From contig JALRLY010000210.1 of assembly GCA_023647555.1 (NCBI GenBank), forward strand, positions 1-18,297: a DNA stretch of 18,297 bases, in the 5' to 3' direction. Shown here piece by piece: positions 7,308 through 16,342 of the stretch. Below the pieces are notes generated by a model. That model was not told where the DNA came from. It worked only from the letters and a program-made list of their open reading frames with translations, and searched no databases. The DNA is from Pancytospora philotis (Eukaryota > Microsporidia). A program made the translations under genes and the position numbers. Each line of letters starts with the position of its first letter. The stretch's first letter is position 1.

Positions 7308-10300
7308 TTATTCAATCTGCTTAAAAGCCACAGAGTTCTCAATTATGCTTCTAAAGTACCCCAGTTCTAGTTTGTGAGCATCGTACAGCTTTAATAAGCC
7401 TGCATGGCAAAGCGCACGCCTTGTATCCAAGAGGTAGTTGTGCAGGAGGTACGCGCAGCAGCTGTGCAGGAGCGCTACATCAAAGCTGCAACGGTCTATG
7501 AGCCCACAGAAACACTCGAAGGACTTCCTGTCCTCGTCCTCGGCCAGGAGCAGAAGGAGCCTGTGCGCGTCCTGTATGTTTGCCATGGAGCAGTGCTTTA
7601 TGTACTGCATGTAGCCGGGAGTGATGATGGGATCGAGTGAGGCATCGGACACGTGCCTCCGTACCCTGGGCAGAGCATCGAAAACCCGCTGGAAAATGGC
7701 AAGGAGATGGCCGCAGTCCTTCCTCTCCTCGAGCGAACCGTTGTGCATGCGGCAGACATAAAGAAAAGCGAGGGCCGGGCTCGCTTTAGCGATGAACGCT
7801 TCAGCTTCTGCTGCGTCCTTCACAGAATCCACGAGCTTTCCAACGGTGGCAATCGGAACGCGCGGCTGCTCGCTGCCATCGGTGGAAGCTGCGTAGGCGC
7901 CGCTCGTCTCCCACTCCTCGAGCACACTGAGCAGCTCGTCCTGCTCCATAAGACGGATGAGATCGGCGTTGGCAGTCTTCCTAAGCATCACCAGGGCAAG
8001 GTGCCTGTTGTCTTCGCAGAGCGCTATGAGTCGCTCCTCGGGCACGGCCGCAAGCAGGGCTGCTCTGTGCTCCGGGTCCTTGTAAAGCGCATTGAACAGG
8101 CCAGGTGCCGATTGGGCAGTCACGAAGCTCAGCGCGAGAGGCACAAGCTTGTTGGCCCTCACCGCTTCTACCAGAATGAATTCTCTGATCTCAGCAGCGG
8201 AAAGCACCGGCCCTCTCGCCTCTATCCTGTACGCCAAATTAGCAATGTAGTTCGTATCATCGAGGGTCCTCGGGTCCTTTACGCCCAGAATGGATCCACG
8301 GGCTCTATCGGCAGCTGGCGCATCGGCAACCGAACTGTCGGCTATGTAGCCTTCCAGATACGGCACGTACTTCACAACCATCTCAGATACAGCCGGTCCC
8401 AGAGACGCTCTGAACGCACCGACCTCAGCAAAGCGTACGAAGTGGAGCATCTCTGGCGCAAGCACCTTCAGCAGCTTGTTCGGGTGCTCCACGCGCGCCT
8501 TCCACATATCGTATGCTTTCTTACGCACCAGAATGTGCTGGTTGTTCTTCATAATGTAGAGCAGCGGCAGGCACTCAATGGCATCCAGACAGTTGAGTTG
8601 CACCGAGTAGTCCTCGTACACAGCGCACCCAACAATGAACAGTATCACGCTCTCTCTGATCTCTGGCGTAAATGCCGTCTGCTCCCGTTTGAGCACCTCC
8701 TGGAACGCCTTGGTGGCCACGGCGCGCTTCTGCGCGTGCTTGTCCACGAACAGCCTCTTGAGCACATCGAAGAAAGAGGCAAAGTGCTGGCCGAACTCAT
8801 GCAGCTCGCACGCAGCGCCGATGAACGGGTACGGAACGGGGCGATCGCTGTCCTCAGCACCGTCAGCGCTATTGATCACATGCAGAATGACACGGGTGCT
8901 GAGCTCGGAGTCGCACCGGGCCTTGAGCAGCCCAACGGTGTACAGGCTGATCCTTAGCACCGAAAGATGGTCAATCAGCGGCAGATAATTATCGAAGCTG
9001 GCGTAGAAAGCGTAGATCCTTGCTACGCGCTGCACGTCCTCCGTGTGGTAGTGGTTGCTGATCACAAATCTGTTGAGCGCAAGGAATACCATCTGGCCGA
9101 CACGCTGCATGTCGCGCTCGCGGGTGATGTGCTCAAGCTTGCCAAGAATCTCCAGCACGTCCTCCGTGTGGTCGGCCATGCCTTTAAACAGAATCTGCAG
9201 AATCAGGCACAGAGAGTTGAAGCACAGGTAGTTGTTGAACAGCAGCGCCCGGAAGGCCCTAAAGAACACGGGCAGACCCTGCTTATCAACAAGCGCCTGT
9301 ATGAGATCGCTGAAAATACCCTGCACCTCCTTGTTCTCGATCGATACGCGCGAAAGGCACGTACGCGACAGCCGGCACAGCAGGCCGCTGCTGCTGTTGA
9401 CAAGCGGAACGAGCGTGTGCATAAAAGCGAGCGTTCTGTCTATGCAGATACGAGAGAGATCGATGGAGCCGAGCACCAGAGCCTTCATGCTGCAGTGAGG
9501 GCCGTCCAAAACACCGAGGATCTTGTCATTAAGCGCATAGAGAACGTATTTGTTTCTAAGGCAAATGCCAAGCAGGAAGCTGATGCGGAAGTCCAGACTG
9601 CTCTCGTTAAACGCTGGCAGTCTGAGATAAAACTCGATCCGCTCGGCACCGCTGCCGGTGGGCTCAGCGATAAACACATTATCAGAGGCACTGGCAATGC
9701 TGGCCTGGTCGGCCTTGGCAACAAGCGCGTTTATGCTCTGCACCAGCTGGTCAAAGTACTCCACAAAGAAATACTTGACAAGGTCACGCCCGATGAAGGC
9801 AATCCGGAAAAGCGAACCAACGATGTCATCCTCATCCAACAGCGGTTGCAGCGCAGCCAGCAGATCCAGAGTAGAGTCAGTGCTGCGCCTCGTTGCACGC
9901 TCCAGCTCAAAGGCATGCGCCTGCAGTACTATTGAATCAGAGCTGCGGTACTCCTCAGTGATCTTAGCAATCTGCTCCGTGCCGAGCTTACCGCTCCGCA
10001 GTGCATAAATGAAGCGTATCTTTTCATCCAGCTTTGCATAAATGCTCGTGCTGCTCGCATCCATCAGTCTGCTGATTATACCCGCCAGCTTATCGTACTT
10101 GGTGCTGCGGCAGGTTGCGACAAAGTCCAGCAGCTGTGCAATATCCTCCTCATTGATAGCGTCCTGCTCAGTCTTGAGATAGAGAACATCAATGAAGAAA
10201 TCACGGTTCCAGTCGCTGACCAGCCCGATGATTTCTCCCACGGTCCTTCCCCGAAAGTACTCAATAAGCTCATCCTCGTAGTAGAAGCGGATGTACTTCT

Positions 10301-11531
10301 CAGCATCCGCAATGGCCACCAGCTCGTGCCGCCCAGTCAGCAGGTTGTACAGCACGCGGTCCACCGGCTCCGCGAAGTGCGCCACAATCCGCCGGAAATA
10401 CGCCTCCTTGTGCTTCAGCTCCTCCCAAATTTTTAGGTTCACGGCGCGGTTGCCGTACGCCACGGTTGTGCACAGCACGTCCACGAGCGCCTCGATCTGC
10501 GCCATCGATCCGCTGCTGAACACGCCGAGGAGCCGGTCGATGTTGCGCTGCACGAACATGTCGAGCACGCGGTTGTGCCCGTGCCGGGCCTGGTACTGTC
10601 TGATGCTGCCGACCAGCTGCGGATCGAAGCCGCTGAAAAACTCGTATTCCTGGTAGTTCGCGGGGAGCGGCACCAGCGGGCTGTGCGCCACTCCGATGGA
10701 CCGGTAGTAGAACTCGTAGTCGCCCCTGTTCACATAGTCGCTGATGCCCACCAGGAAGCTCTCGTTGTTCCAGCAGTTGTAGGCCGTGTTTCTAAAGGCA
10801 CGGTGGCGGAGGAGCTGCTCGAAAAGGTCCCGCGAAAAGCACGTGCCGGGCGATATGAGCATCGCACGCAGCCGCGCAAAGAAGCTGTGCTCCTGCGGCA
10901 TGCTCTCCTCGAACCACAGCTCCACGACGTGGCCGTCGATCTTCGAGGCGACGAAGCGCAGGAACGCGAACGCACCCTTCATGTCCACGACGTTGGCGCG
11001 GATGTACTTCAGCACCACCTGCTTGCTGAACGAGACAAGCACGTAGCGCATCAGATGCTTCGGCGCGCTGCGCCCCTGCTTCAGCGCCTCCTTGTACGCA
11101 GTCTCCAGCAGCCGCAGCAGCGCAAACTGGCTGGCCACGTCCTTCCGCTTGTACGCAATGCACGAGAGATGGAACACGCGCGTCTCCATGTCCACAAAAT
11201 CGATGCTCGGCGGAATGTCGAGGCCGTCAATTATGCGCTTCGCCTTGGCCGTGCGCATGTTCTGCAGCACGCACAGCTGCTTGTCGATCCCGTCGGCCGC
11301 GCTGAACACCTCCTCGTCCTTCTTCCGCAGGTCGGGGAAGAGCCAGTAGTAGCGCAGGCAGCCGTTCTCCACGATGAAGCTCTTCCACTTGGCCTCGTCG
11401 TCGTTGAACAGGTACACCTTCGGCAGGCGCACGTTGCAGTGCTTGAAGACGTACTCCAGCGTGCTGGTGCGGCGGTTCGGATCGCAGAGGTTGCGTATGA
11501 TCTCGCTTTTACTGACTTTGCCCTCAGTCAT
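7308..11531 (-). CDS. Giant helical-repeat protein (1407 residues), tentatively GCN1-like
   Basis: This is the largest gene in the window, intact over 1407 codons. The translation is almost entirely amphipathic helix with Leu/Ala/Arg-rich repeats typical of HEAT/ARM solenoids; no signal peptide, membrane segment or catalytic motif is seen. The clearest resemblance is around residues 950-1030, where VRKKAYDMWK (1002-1011) followed by a PNKLLKVLAPEML-type helix recalls the HEAT units of GCN1, the ribosome-bound activator of the eIF2 kinase GCN2. GCN1 is normally about 2700 residues, so this would be a strongly reduced form, and the match covers one stretch only. Other large HEAT proteins (ECM29-like, nucleoporin scaffold, condensin) remain possible. 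The start at 11531 follows AAAAATTT and CGCCC; an ATG 63 bases upstream is less likely. G/C bias at third positions is strong in the first third of the gene and weaker toward the 3' end. Confidence 0.9.
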   Translation of the reverse strand: MTEGKVSKSEIIRNLCDPNRRTSTLEYVFKHCNVRLPKVYLFNDDEAKWKSFIVENGCLRYYWLFPDLRKKDEEVFSAADGIDKQLCVLQNMRTAKAKRIIDGLDIPPSIDFVDMETRVFHLSCIAYKRKDVASQFALLRLLETAYKEALKQGRSAPKHLMRYVLVSFSKQVVLKYIRANVVDMKGAFAFLRFVASKIDGHVVELWFEESMPQEHSFFARLRAMLISPGTCFSRDLFEQLLRHRAFRNTAYNCWNNESFLVGISDYVNRGDYEFYYRSIGVAHSPLVPLPANYQEYEFFSGFDPQLVGSIRQYQARHGHNRVLDMFVQRNIDRLLGVFSSGSMAQIEALVDVLCTTVAYGNRAVNLKIWEELKHKEAYFRRIVAHFAEPVDRVLYNLLTGRHELVAIADAEKYIRFYYEDELIEYFRGRTVGEIIGLVSDWNRDFFIDVLYLKTEQDAINEEDIAQLLDFVATCRSTKYDKLAGIISRLMDASSTSIYAKLDEKIRFIYALRSGKLGTEQIAKITEEYRSSDSIVLQAHAFELERATRRSTDSTLDLLAALQPLLDEDDIVGSLFRIAFIGRDLVKYFFVEYFDQLVQSINALVAKADQASIASASDNVFIAEPTGSGAERIEFYLRLPAFNESSLDFRISFLLGICLRNKYVLYALNDKILGVLDGPHCSMKALVLGSIDLSRICIDRTLAFMHTLVPLVNSSSGLLCRLSRTCLSRVSIENKEVQGIFSDLIQALVDKQGLPVFFRAFRALLFNNYLCFNSLCLILQILFKGMADHTEDVLEILGKLEHITRERDMQRVGQMVFLALNRFVISNHYHTEDVQRVARIYAFYASFDNYLPLIDHLSVLRISLYTVGLLKARCDSELSTRVILHVINSADGAEDSDRPVPYPFIGAACELHEFGQHFASFFDVLKRLFVDKHAQKRAVATKAFQEVLKREQTAFTPEIRESVILFIVGCAVYEDYSVQLNCLDAIECLPLLYIMKNNQHILVRKKAYDMWKARVEHPNKLLKVLAPEMLHFVRFAEVGAFRASLGPAVSEMVVKYVPYLEGYIADSSVADAPAADRARGSILGVKDPRTLDDTNYIANLAYRIEARGPVLSAAEIREFILVEAVRANKLVPLALSFVTAQSAPGLFNALYKDPEHRAALLAAVPEERLIALCEDNRHLALVMLRKTANADLIRLMEQDELLSVLEEWETSGAYAASTDGSEQPRVPIATVGKLVDSVKDAAEAEAFIAKASPALAFLYVCRMHNGSLEERKDCGHLLAIFQRVFDALPRVRRHVSDASLDPIITPGYMQYIKHCSMANIQDAHRLLLLLAEDEDRKSFECFCGLIDRCSFDVALLHSCCAYLLHNYLLDTRRALCHAGLLKLYDAHKLELGYFRSIIENSVAFKQIE

Positions 11532-11895
11532 CTGCTGGGCGGTAAATTTTTCAGTGGTATGTGGGATGGGCGTAGAGTGGTAGAAGGAGTGCAATGTGTA
11601 TTATAACAGGTGTTATGAAGACAGACAGCCTCTGGGAGCTGAGCAATCCAAGTTTGTTATACGTATTGACGAAGGAGCACCATAGACAGAGATGGGAGTA
11701 TTTGCTATTAGAATAGACTAGCTACTGTGCATTTTTGCTACTACCCGTGCGTATCCATGCGTACGCATCCACGCTCATGTTAGCACAGCAGTAAAGATCG
11801 CCAAAACAGGTATTCATTACTCAGGAAGCACAACCGCACAAAAATAACTGTACACGGCCGTTGAACATACAATAAAAGTACATTTTGATTAAATT
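11532..11895. other. Spacer between the giant gene and the secreted array
   Basis: This 364-base spacer carries the promoter of the minus-strand giant gene, with an AAATTT box at 11543-11552, and the 3' flank of array member 1. It has an inverted repeat ATAACA-GG-TGTTAT (11603-11616) and a perfect 12-base palindrome ATGCGTACGCAT (11757-11768). No gene is seen. Confidence 0.55.
11543..11552 (-). promoter_or_regulatory. Start-proximal AAATTT box of the giant gene
   Basis: On the coding strand GAAAAATTTA lies 11-20 bases before the ATG at 11531, with CGCCC between them. This is the shared start signature of the window. Confidence 0.5.
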
Positions 11896-12828
11896 TTAAT
11901 TGGTGCCCGTAACACGCTCCACATTCCGCCGGCGCTTACTAATCTCGTTGTTTAGATCGGTGACTTTCTTTATTTCGATCTTGAGCTTGGATAGCAGGCG
12001 GTCGCATTCGCTCGCCAAAATGCTCCTCTTTTCCTCAATGCTCCTGCTCACCCATGGGTGCGATATTTTATTCCGGGCCTCAATCCAGACTTGGGCAGTA
12101 CTATTATTTAATTTAGCACAGTAGCACGGGTCAAAACAGGCTAAGCCACAGAGCGTGCTGCACTGCTCGTGTAGACGCATAACTCTGAACTCAATGGAAG
12201 GCGACATGGCGCACTCAGGAGTATCTGCACGGGAACTGCTGCCTTGCTCAGAATCGCTGGCTAAGGGTGTTTTAACGACTGACGCCCATGTCGAGAGCAG
12301 CTCAGAAATAGCAGCTGCTACGCTCGTTCCATCAGCTAGTTCAGCCCCCTCCGCGCGCTGTAGGTCAGCATAGCATTTAGCGATGCTGTTATGATCGGTA
12401 AGGAATATTACGTTAAATACAGTCCTGTTGTCACTTTTGATGCGGCAAACTTGGCACCACTTGAACACTAAATCGTTATCTACTTGATCTCCTTCCAAAC
12501 CCGAGTCTCCAGAATGCTTGAAGGATGTCGCAGGCACGGTAGTTGCAGCAGCGGTACCATCATCCCTGATCCGTTCCACCTCATTGTATGTGGACCGAAG
12601 CATAGTATCTAGCCGTTCTAGAAATTCATGGCTCCATTCCGGTTGCGCTGCGGTCATCTTGCCACTTTCTCTGCTACCACTATCAGCCGCATGCTGGGAG
12701 CCAGCAGCCCGTTTCGACGGCCGCGTGCCAGAATAGAAAGGGTTGCTTATTGTAGCAGCTAGGTCATCCATCCACCTCGAAGCGCAGCTCAACTGCGCAA
12801 ACATGCTAATCACTAGTAAAACGCCCAT
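11896..12828 (-). CDS. Secreted array member 1 (310 residues)
   Basis: This is the first of five tandem paralogues. The leader MGVLLVISMFAQLSCAS is a clear signal peptide, with probable cleavage after the Cys-Ala near residue 16. Conserved blocks are WSHEFL (65-70), EVERIR (83-88), a CxxC pair (125, 128), YADLQRAEGAE (153-163), a Cys-x3-Cys pair (223, 227) and the C-terminal helix LLSKLKIEIKKVTDLNNEISKRRRN. A second cysteine cluster CFDPCYC (231-237) is unique to this copy. It is the most divergent in the middle part, where the sister motif INESNxxVF is changed. There is no membrane segment after the leader. Function is unknown; a soluble, disulfide-stabilised, mostly helical secreted protein is the inference. 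Confidence 0.85.
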   Translation of the reverse strand: MGVLLVISMFAQLSCASRWMDDLAATISNPFYSGTRPSKRAAGSQHAADSGSRESGKMTAAQPEWSHEFLERLDTMLRSTYNEVERIRDDGTAAATTVPATSFKHSGDSGLEGDQVDNDLVFKWCQVCRIKSDNRTVFNVIFLTDHNSIAKCYADLQRAEGAELADGTSVAAAISELLSTWASVVKTPLASDSEQGSSSRADTPECAMSPSIEFRVMRLHEQCSTLCGLACFDPCYCAKLNNSTAQVWIEARNKISHPWVSRSIEEKRSILASECDRLLSKLKIEIKKVTDLNNEISKRRRNVERVTGTN

Positions 12829-12890
12829 GGGCTCAGGCGCAAATTCTCTTTTATCTGAAAATCAAATCAGCAAGATTAGGACACGTATGC
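12829..12890 (-). promoter_or_regulatory. Array promoter 1 with ACACGTRTGC element
   Basis: In plus-strand order it has GGGCTCAGGCGC and AAATTCTCTTTTAT next to the ATG, then a run of GATCA-like words, then ACACGTATGC at 12881-12890, starting 53 bases from the start codon. All five array members share this order. Confidence 0.6.
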
Positions 12891-13041
12891 AATAATAGAG
12901 ACCGCAGACGAAATTCTAAGGCACAGCAGGAGCGCCAAGTCTGGAGCTACATCCTGTTGTGCTTTAACAGTACACAACGAGCAACACTTTTAAAAATAGC
13001 AGGTGTACAGCCAGCAGACACAATACAATAAAAAATACCGA

Positions 13042-13992
13042 TCAAAATTCAATTAATGGCCGTAGCGCGTTTTGCCTACACGCGCCAATCTCAAGATTTA
13101 GGTCGGCGAGCGCCCCCATCCCATCTTTGAGCTTGGACAACATGTGGTCGATCTCTCTCATCAACGCCTCCTTCATTCGCTTGATACATCTGTGCCTTTC
13201 AGCACAAAACGCTCTATTCTGAGCTTCAGTGGTGCTGATAAAGCAACTTCTACGCATGCGATCGTAGCTGTGCTGATAATCGCGGGCCGAATCACAGAGT
13301 ATTTTGCATGTTCCGAGTAAATGCATCAACCCGGACTTGAAGCGAGACAGATCGGCGCCACCAGAAATATTTGCCTGCGAAAAATCAAGAGAATCAGCAC
13401 TGCAAGTTGCATCAATATTTGGAGGACTTTTATCGACTGATGCAAATGCTGAGAGCAGTGTGAGAATGCGAGCTGATGCCTTCACTCCGCCCATCCGTTC
13501 CGCCCCTTCTGCGCATAGAAGATCGGCATATCCATCGCGCAAATCGTCGATAACAGTACAGAGTAAGTCTTCAAATACAGCCTTGTTACTTTCATTGAGG
13601 GAGCAAATACTACACCGGTTGCCTGCTGCACCAGCGTATGCAGGAAAGCCCTCTGCCATCTCCAGATAATCGAAATCGTCGTAGGAGGCCGTCCTAGGCA
13701 CGGTGGTCGCAACGCCGATGCTGTCACTCCTGATCCGTTCAAACTGACGGTGCATGTCCCAAAGCATAGAATCCAGTCTTTGTAAAAACGGATGGCTCCA
13801 AACCGGGCTCTTCTCGGCCATCCTGCCATCTGCTCTGCTGCCATCCTCAGCAGCTGGCCGGAGAATCCCTGCTTCTTCCAGGAATAGCATGCTGGAAGCG
13901 AAAGTGCTACGGATTGGAGCCGCCATACCATCTGCCACCCTCGATGCGCAGCTCAGCTGCGCAAAGATACTTGCGACCAATATTATACCCAT
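13042..13992 (-). CDS. Secreted array member 2 (316 residues)
   Basis: This paralogue of its neighbours has the leader MGIILVASIFAQLSCAS. Shared blocks are TFASSM (30-35), WSHPFL (65-70), FERIRSD (84-90), CSICSLNESNKAVFEDLL (127-144) with a CxxC pair (127, 130), ARILTLLSAFASV (174-186) and Cys-x3-Cys (229, 233). Its C-terminal part carries extra cysteines and a longer basic region. The reading frame stays open for 43 codons upstream, but the start at 13992 is chosen because GGGCCC precedes it, it aligns with the leaders of the sisters, and the upstream stretch is the conserved promoter block. The last residues diverge from the RVT ending of members 1, 3 and 5. Confidence 0.85.
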   Translation of the reverse strand: MGIILVASIFAQLSCASRVADGMAAPIRSTFASSMLFLEEAGILRPAAEDGSRADGRMAEKSPVWSHPFLQRLDSMLWDMHRQFERIRSDSIGVATTVPRTASYDDFDYLEMAEGFPAYAGAAGNRCSICSLNESNKAVFEDLLCTVIDDLRDGYADLLCAEGAERMGGVKASARILTLLSAFASVDKSPPNIDATCSADSLDFSQANISGGADLSRFKSGLMHLLGTCKILCDSARDYQHSYDRMRRSCFISTTEAQNRAFCAERHRCIKRMKEALMREIDHMLSKLKDGMGALADLNLEIGACRQNALRPLIEF

Positions 13993-14052
13993 GGGCCCAA
14001 GCGCAAATACTTTTTTATCGAAAATCTGATCAAAGAATCTGAACACGTATGC
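13993..14052 (-). promoter_or_regulatory. Array promoter 2 with ACACGTRTGC element
   Basis: GCGCAAATAC (14001-14010) lies near the ATG and ACACGTATGC (14043-14052) starts 51 bases before it. The block is preserved although the frame through it happens to be open, which argues that it is regulatory rather than coding. Confidence 0.6.
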
Positions 14053-14141
14053 AATAATCGGAGTCACACACTGAAGCCCAAAATATAATGGCTGTGCCAA
14101 GTACGCATCCCTATACGACAAAAATACATGCTGATCAAGAT

Positions 14142-15080
14142 TTAGTCATTAGCCGTAACACGCTCCATGTTTTGTTGGTGCTTGCTAATTTCAGTGTTCA
14201 AAGTAACAAGCTCCTTCATTTCGTATTCGAGCCTGGACAGGATGACGCCAAACCATTCCGTTAGGGACGCCTCTCTCGCCTCAACGCCCTCGCTTTTCCA
14301 TACGCGCAATCCTTCATCTATACCGCGCTGCATAATGCTATTGCTCATTCTAGAGCATCTGTTCCGATAGGTCCAGCCAAGGTTACAGAAAGTTTTGCAT
14401 TCTTCGAATAACCGCACTAGGTTCGACCTGAACCATAACGGAGTGACGGCTCCGGAAGCATCTGCACGAGGAGGGTTATCATAATCAGTGCAAACGACAC
14501 TGTTGCCGTTCGGGAGGATTTTAGTGGTCGGTGCCCATGCCGAGAACAGCGCGATCCTACCAGCTGAAGCGCACATCTTGGCAATACATTTAGCGCCATC
14601 CACACGCAGTAAATCGGCGTAGCTTCCGCATAAATCATCAAGACCGGCATGAAGCAGCTCATCAAACACAGCCATGTCGCGCTCATTAATACTATAGGCT
14701 TTACTTATTTTATCCTTTGAAGGATTGTTATCTATAATGCCTTCTTTCAGCCACGGGTTGTCAGAATCGTTGGTCAAAATCAAGGGCACGACATTCGCAA
14801 TACTGATGTTATATTTCTTGATCCGTTCAATTTCTTGGTAGGCACGCTGGAGCTTGTAATGCAGCATTTCTAGAAATGGGTGAACCCATTCCAAGTGTTC
14901 CGCGGCCATTTCGACGTCTTCTCTGCTACCATCTGCAGCTTCTGGCTGGAGGCTCCCGGCCTCTTCCGACAACAGCGCACTGGAAGCAAAGGTACTACCG
15001 ATTGGAACTACCATATCACCAGTATCCATCGGGGCGCAGCTCAACTGCGCAAACATACTTGCCGCTAGCAAAACACCCAT
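14142..15080 (-). CDS. Secreted array member 3 (312 residues)
   Basis: Leader MGVLLAASMFAQLSCAP, then GSTFASSALLSEEAGSLQP (28-46), which matches member 2 closely. Conserved blocks are WVHPFLEML (65-73), EIERIKKY (83-90), LDDLCGSYADLLR (147-159), Cys-x3-Cys (228, 232) and the tail LSRLEYEMKELVTLNTEISK. The CxxC pair of members 1, 2 and 4 is lost (the site reads KDKISKAYSINERD), so that disulfide or metal site is not essential to the family. The start has GGGCCG before it instead of GGGCCC. It lies 150 bases upstream of member 2 in the direction of transcription. Function is unknown. Confidence 0.85.
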   Translation of the reverse strand: MGVLLAASMFAQLSCAPMDTGDMVVPIGSTFASSALLSEEAGSLQPEAADGSREDVEMAAEHLEWVHPFLEMLHYKLQRAYQEIERIKKYNISIANVVPLILTNDSDNPWLKEGIIDNNPSKDKISKAYSINERDMAVFDELLHAGLDDLCGSYADLLRVDGAKCIAKMCASAGRIALFSAWAPTTKILPNGNSVVCTDYDNPPRADASGAVTPLWFRSNLVRLFEECKTFCNLGWTYRNRCSRMSNSIMQRGIDEGLRVWKSEGVEAREASLTEWFGVILSRLEYEMKELVTLNTEISKHQQNMERVTAND

Positions 15081-15140
15081 CGGCCCGAGCGCAAATTTTC
15101 TTTTATCGAAAATCAGATTACGAAATCAAGACACGTGTGC
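15081..15140 (-). promoter_or_regulatory. Array promoter 3 with ACACGTRTGC element
   Basis: GCGCAAATTTTC (15089-15100) and ACACGTGTGC (15131-15140) lie 9-20 and 51-60 bases before the ATG at 15080. Here the core is the palindrome CACGTG. Confidence 0.6.
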
Positions 15141-15260
15141 ATAAGTAGGAAACGCGCGCCAATGCTCAATACATAACAAGAGCGCCAAATCCTGATCGGC
15201 ATTCCTCATATTTTACACTACATGGGCGTATAAAAACGGGACAGTACCCGGCTTGAGTTA

Positions 15261-15361
15261 TAATGCGAATCTGCTGGTGCGCATAAGAATGTGCGAGGAG
15301 GAGTTGGTCATATCGCCGCGCGCCAATGACCAACTTGTCCTCGCACCAGCACAAAGCATTA
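15261..15361. repeat. Long imperfect inverted repeat in the widest array spacer
   Basis: The right arm at 15326-15351 pairs with the left arm formed by 15272-15281 plus 15296-15311, with two mismatches in 26 pairs. A 14-base insertion (15282-15295) bulges from the left arm and is flanked by TGCG on both sides. The loop is 14 bases (15312-15325) and GC-rich. An outer six-base stem pairs 15261-15266 with 15356-15361. No terminal repeats or target duplication mark it as a transposon. It could be a DNA cruciform, an RNA hairpin or a relic of an inversion. Confidence 0.65.
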
Positions 15362-15418
15362 AACAGCCTACGACAAAAAACGCATGCAGAGCAAAATTCA
15401 ATCAATGAACGGCACGGC

Positions 15419-16342
15419 TTATTCTGGCCTGCATATCCGGGCGTTCAGATCGATGAGCTTCGCCATTTCAGCCTCAAGCCTGGATAGCACACGGTCGAAC
15501 TCATCCACTAGAGCCATTTTCTTATCTCCGGTGCTCTTAAATGCCTGTATGTGGGATTCTTTAACCAGGGCTCCAACCGAGCTTCCAGCGGCACTGCCAC
15601 GCACGCTTTCGCTGCGGCGCATATAATTGCAAGCCGTGTCGCAGAGCGTCATGCACTGCTCAAGTAAACGCAGGAGCCTGACTCTGAAGAATGACGTAGC
15701 AACGCCTCCCGAGTAATTGGCGCAGTAAAGGCTGTCAAGATTAGCGCCGCCGCCTACCACAGAGGCTTTGCTGACTGATGCAAACGCCGAGAGCAATGTA
15801 AGAATGCGCGCTGCTACGTTCATCCCATCGATCTGTCCGGTCCCCGCCACGCGCTGCAGATCAGTGTACCCGTTGCAGAGATCGTCAAGATCGGCACGGA
15901 GCAAGTTTTCGAACACAGCCCTGTTGCTCTCATTAATGCTGCAGATATTGCACCGCCTACACAGCGGATTAGTATCTGCCAGCGCGTCTCTCTCCGGCCC
16001 TGCATATTCAGATGCGTCTCTCTCCGGCCCCGCATATTCAGATGAACTAAAGAAAACTCCAGGAACGATAGCCGCAGCATTGAGGCTATCATACTTGATC
16101 CGTTCAACCTCTTGGCGCGTAAGCTCAAGCTTAGAATACAGCATCCCCAAGAATGGATGGCTCCAGCCCGTTCGCGCCGCAGCATTCCCGTCTCCCCCTC
16201 TGCTGCCATCCGCAGCAGCTTGCTCTAACAACCCCATGCTAGGAGCAAAAGTACTACCAGTTGTAGCAGTCGGTTCATCAGTATCTATCAACGCGCAGTA
16301 GGTCAGCTGCGCAAACAGACACGCGGCCAGCAGAATGCCCAT
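15419..16342 (-). CDS. Secreted array member 4 (307 residues, internal duplication)
   Basis: Leader MGILLAACLFAQLTYCA, followed by the family blocks WSHPFLGML (60-68), EVERIKYD (78-85), CRRCNICSINESNRAVF (128-144) with the CxxC pair 131/134, LDDLCNGYTDLQR (152-164), ARILTLLSAFASV (178-190) and Cys-x3-Cys (230, 234). A ten-residue repeat SEYAGPERDA occurs twice in a row (101-120) and is absent from the sisters. The tail ends early (LNARICRPE), missing the basic RRxNVxRVT end of members 1, 3 and 5. It is closest to member 2 in the central region. The stop reads GAATAAGC. Confidence 0.85.
   Translation of the reverse strand: MGILLAACLFAQLTYCALIDTDEPTATTGSTFAPSMGLLEQAAADGSRGGDGNAAARTGWSHPFLGMLYSKLELTRQEVERIKYDSLNAAAIVPGVFFSSSEYAGPERDASEYAGPERDALADTNPLCRRCNICSINESNRAVFENLLRADLDDLCNGYTDLQRVAGTGQIDGMNVAARILTLLSAFASVSKASVVGGGANLDSLYCANYSGGVATSFFRVRLLRLLEQCMTLCDTACNYMRRSESVRGSAAGSSVGALVKESHIQAFKSTGDKKMALVDEFDRVLSRLEAEMAKLIDLNARICRPE
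15984..16043. repeat. 30-base in-frame tandem duplication in member 4
   Basis: Units 15984-16013 and 16014-16043 differ only at 16001/16031, a silent change in an alanine codon. The duplication adds ten residues between the ExERIK helix and the CxxC motif. Confidence 0.9.

Noticed and set aside
7653..11606. Long plus-strand open frames (about 320-430 codons) opposite the giant gene
   Set aside because: They are Arg/His/Gln-rich shadows of the biased minus-strand gene, without leader, motif or start signature.
13993..14121. N-terminal extension of array member 2 from an ATG at 14121
   Set aside because: The stretch is the conserved promoter block shared with the sister genes, and the leader with preceding GGGCCC begins at 13992.
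15166..15405. 79-codon Cys-rich open frame in the spacer between members 3 and 4
   Set aside because: It spans the inverted repeat and the flank of member 4, has no leader or start signature, and no counterpart in the other spacers.
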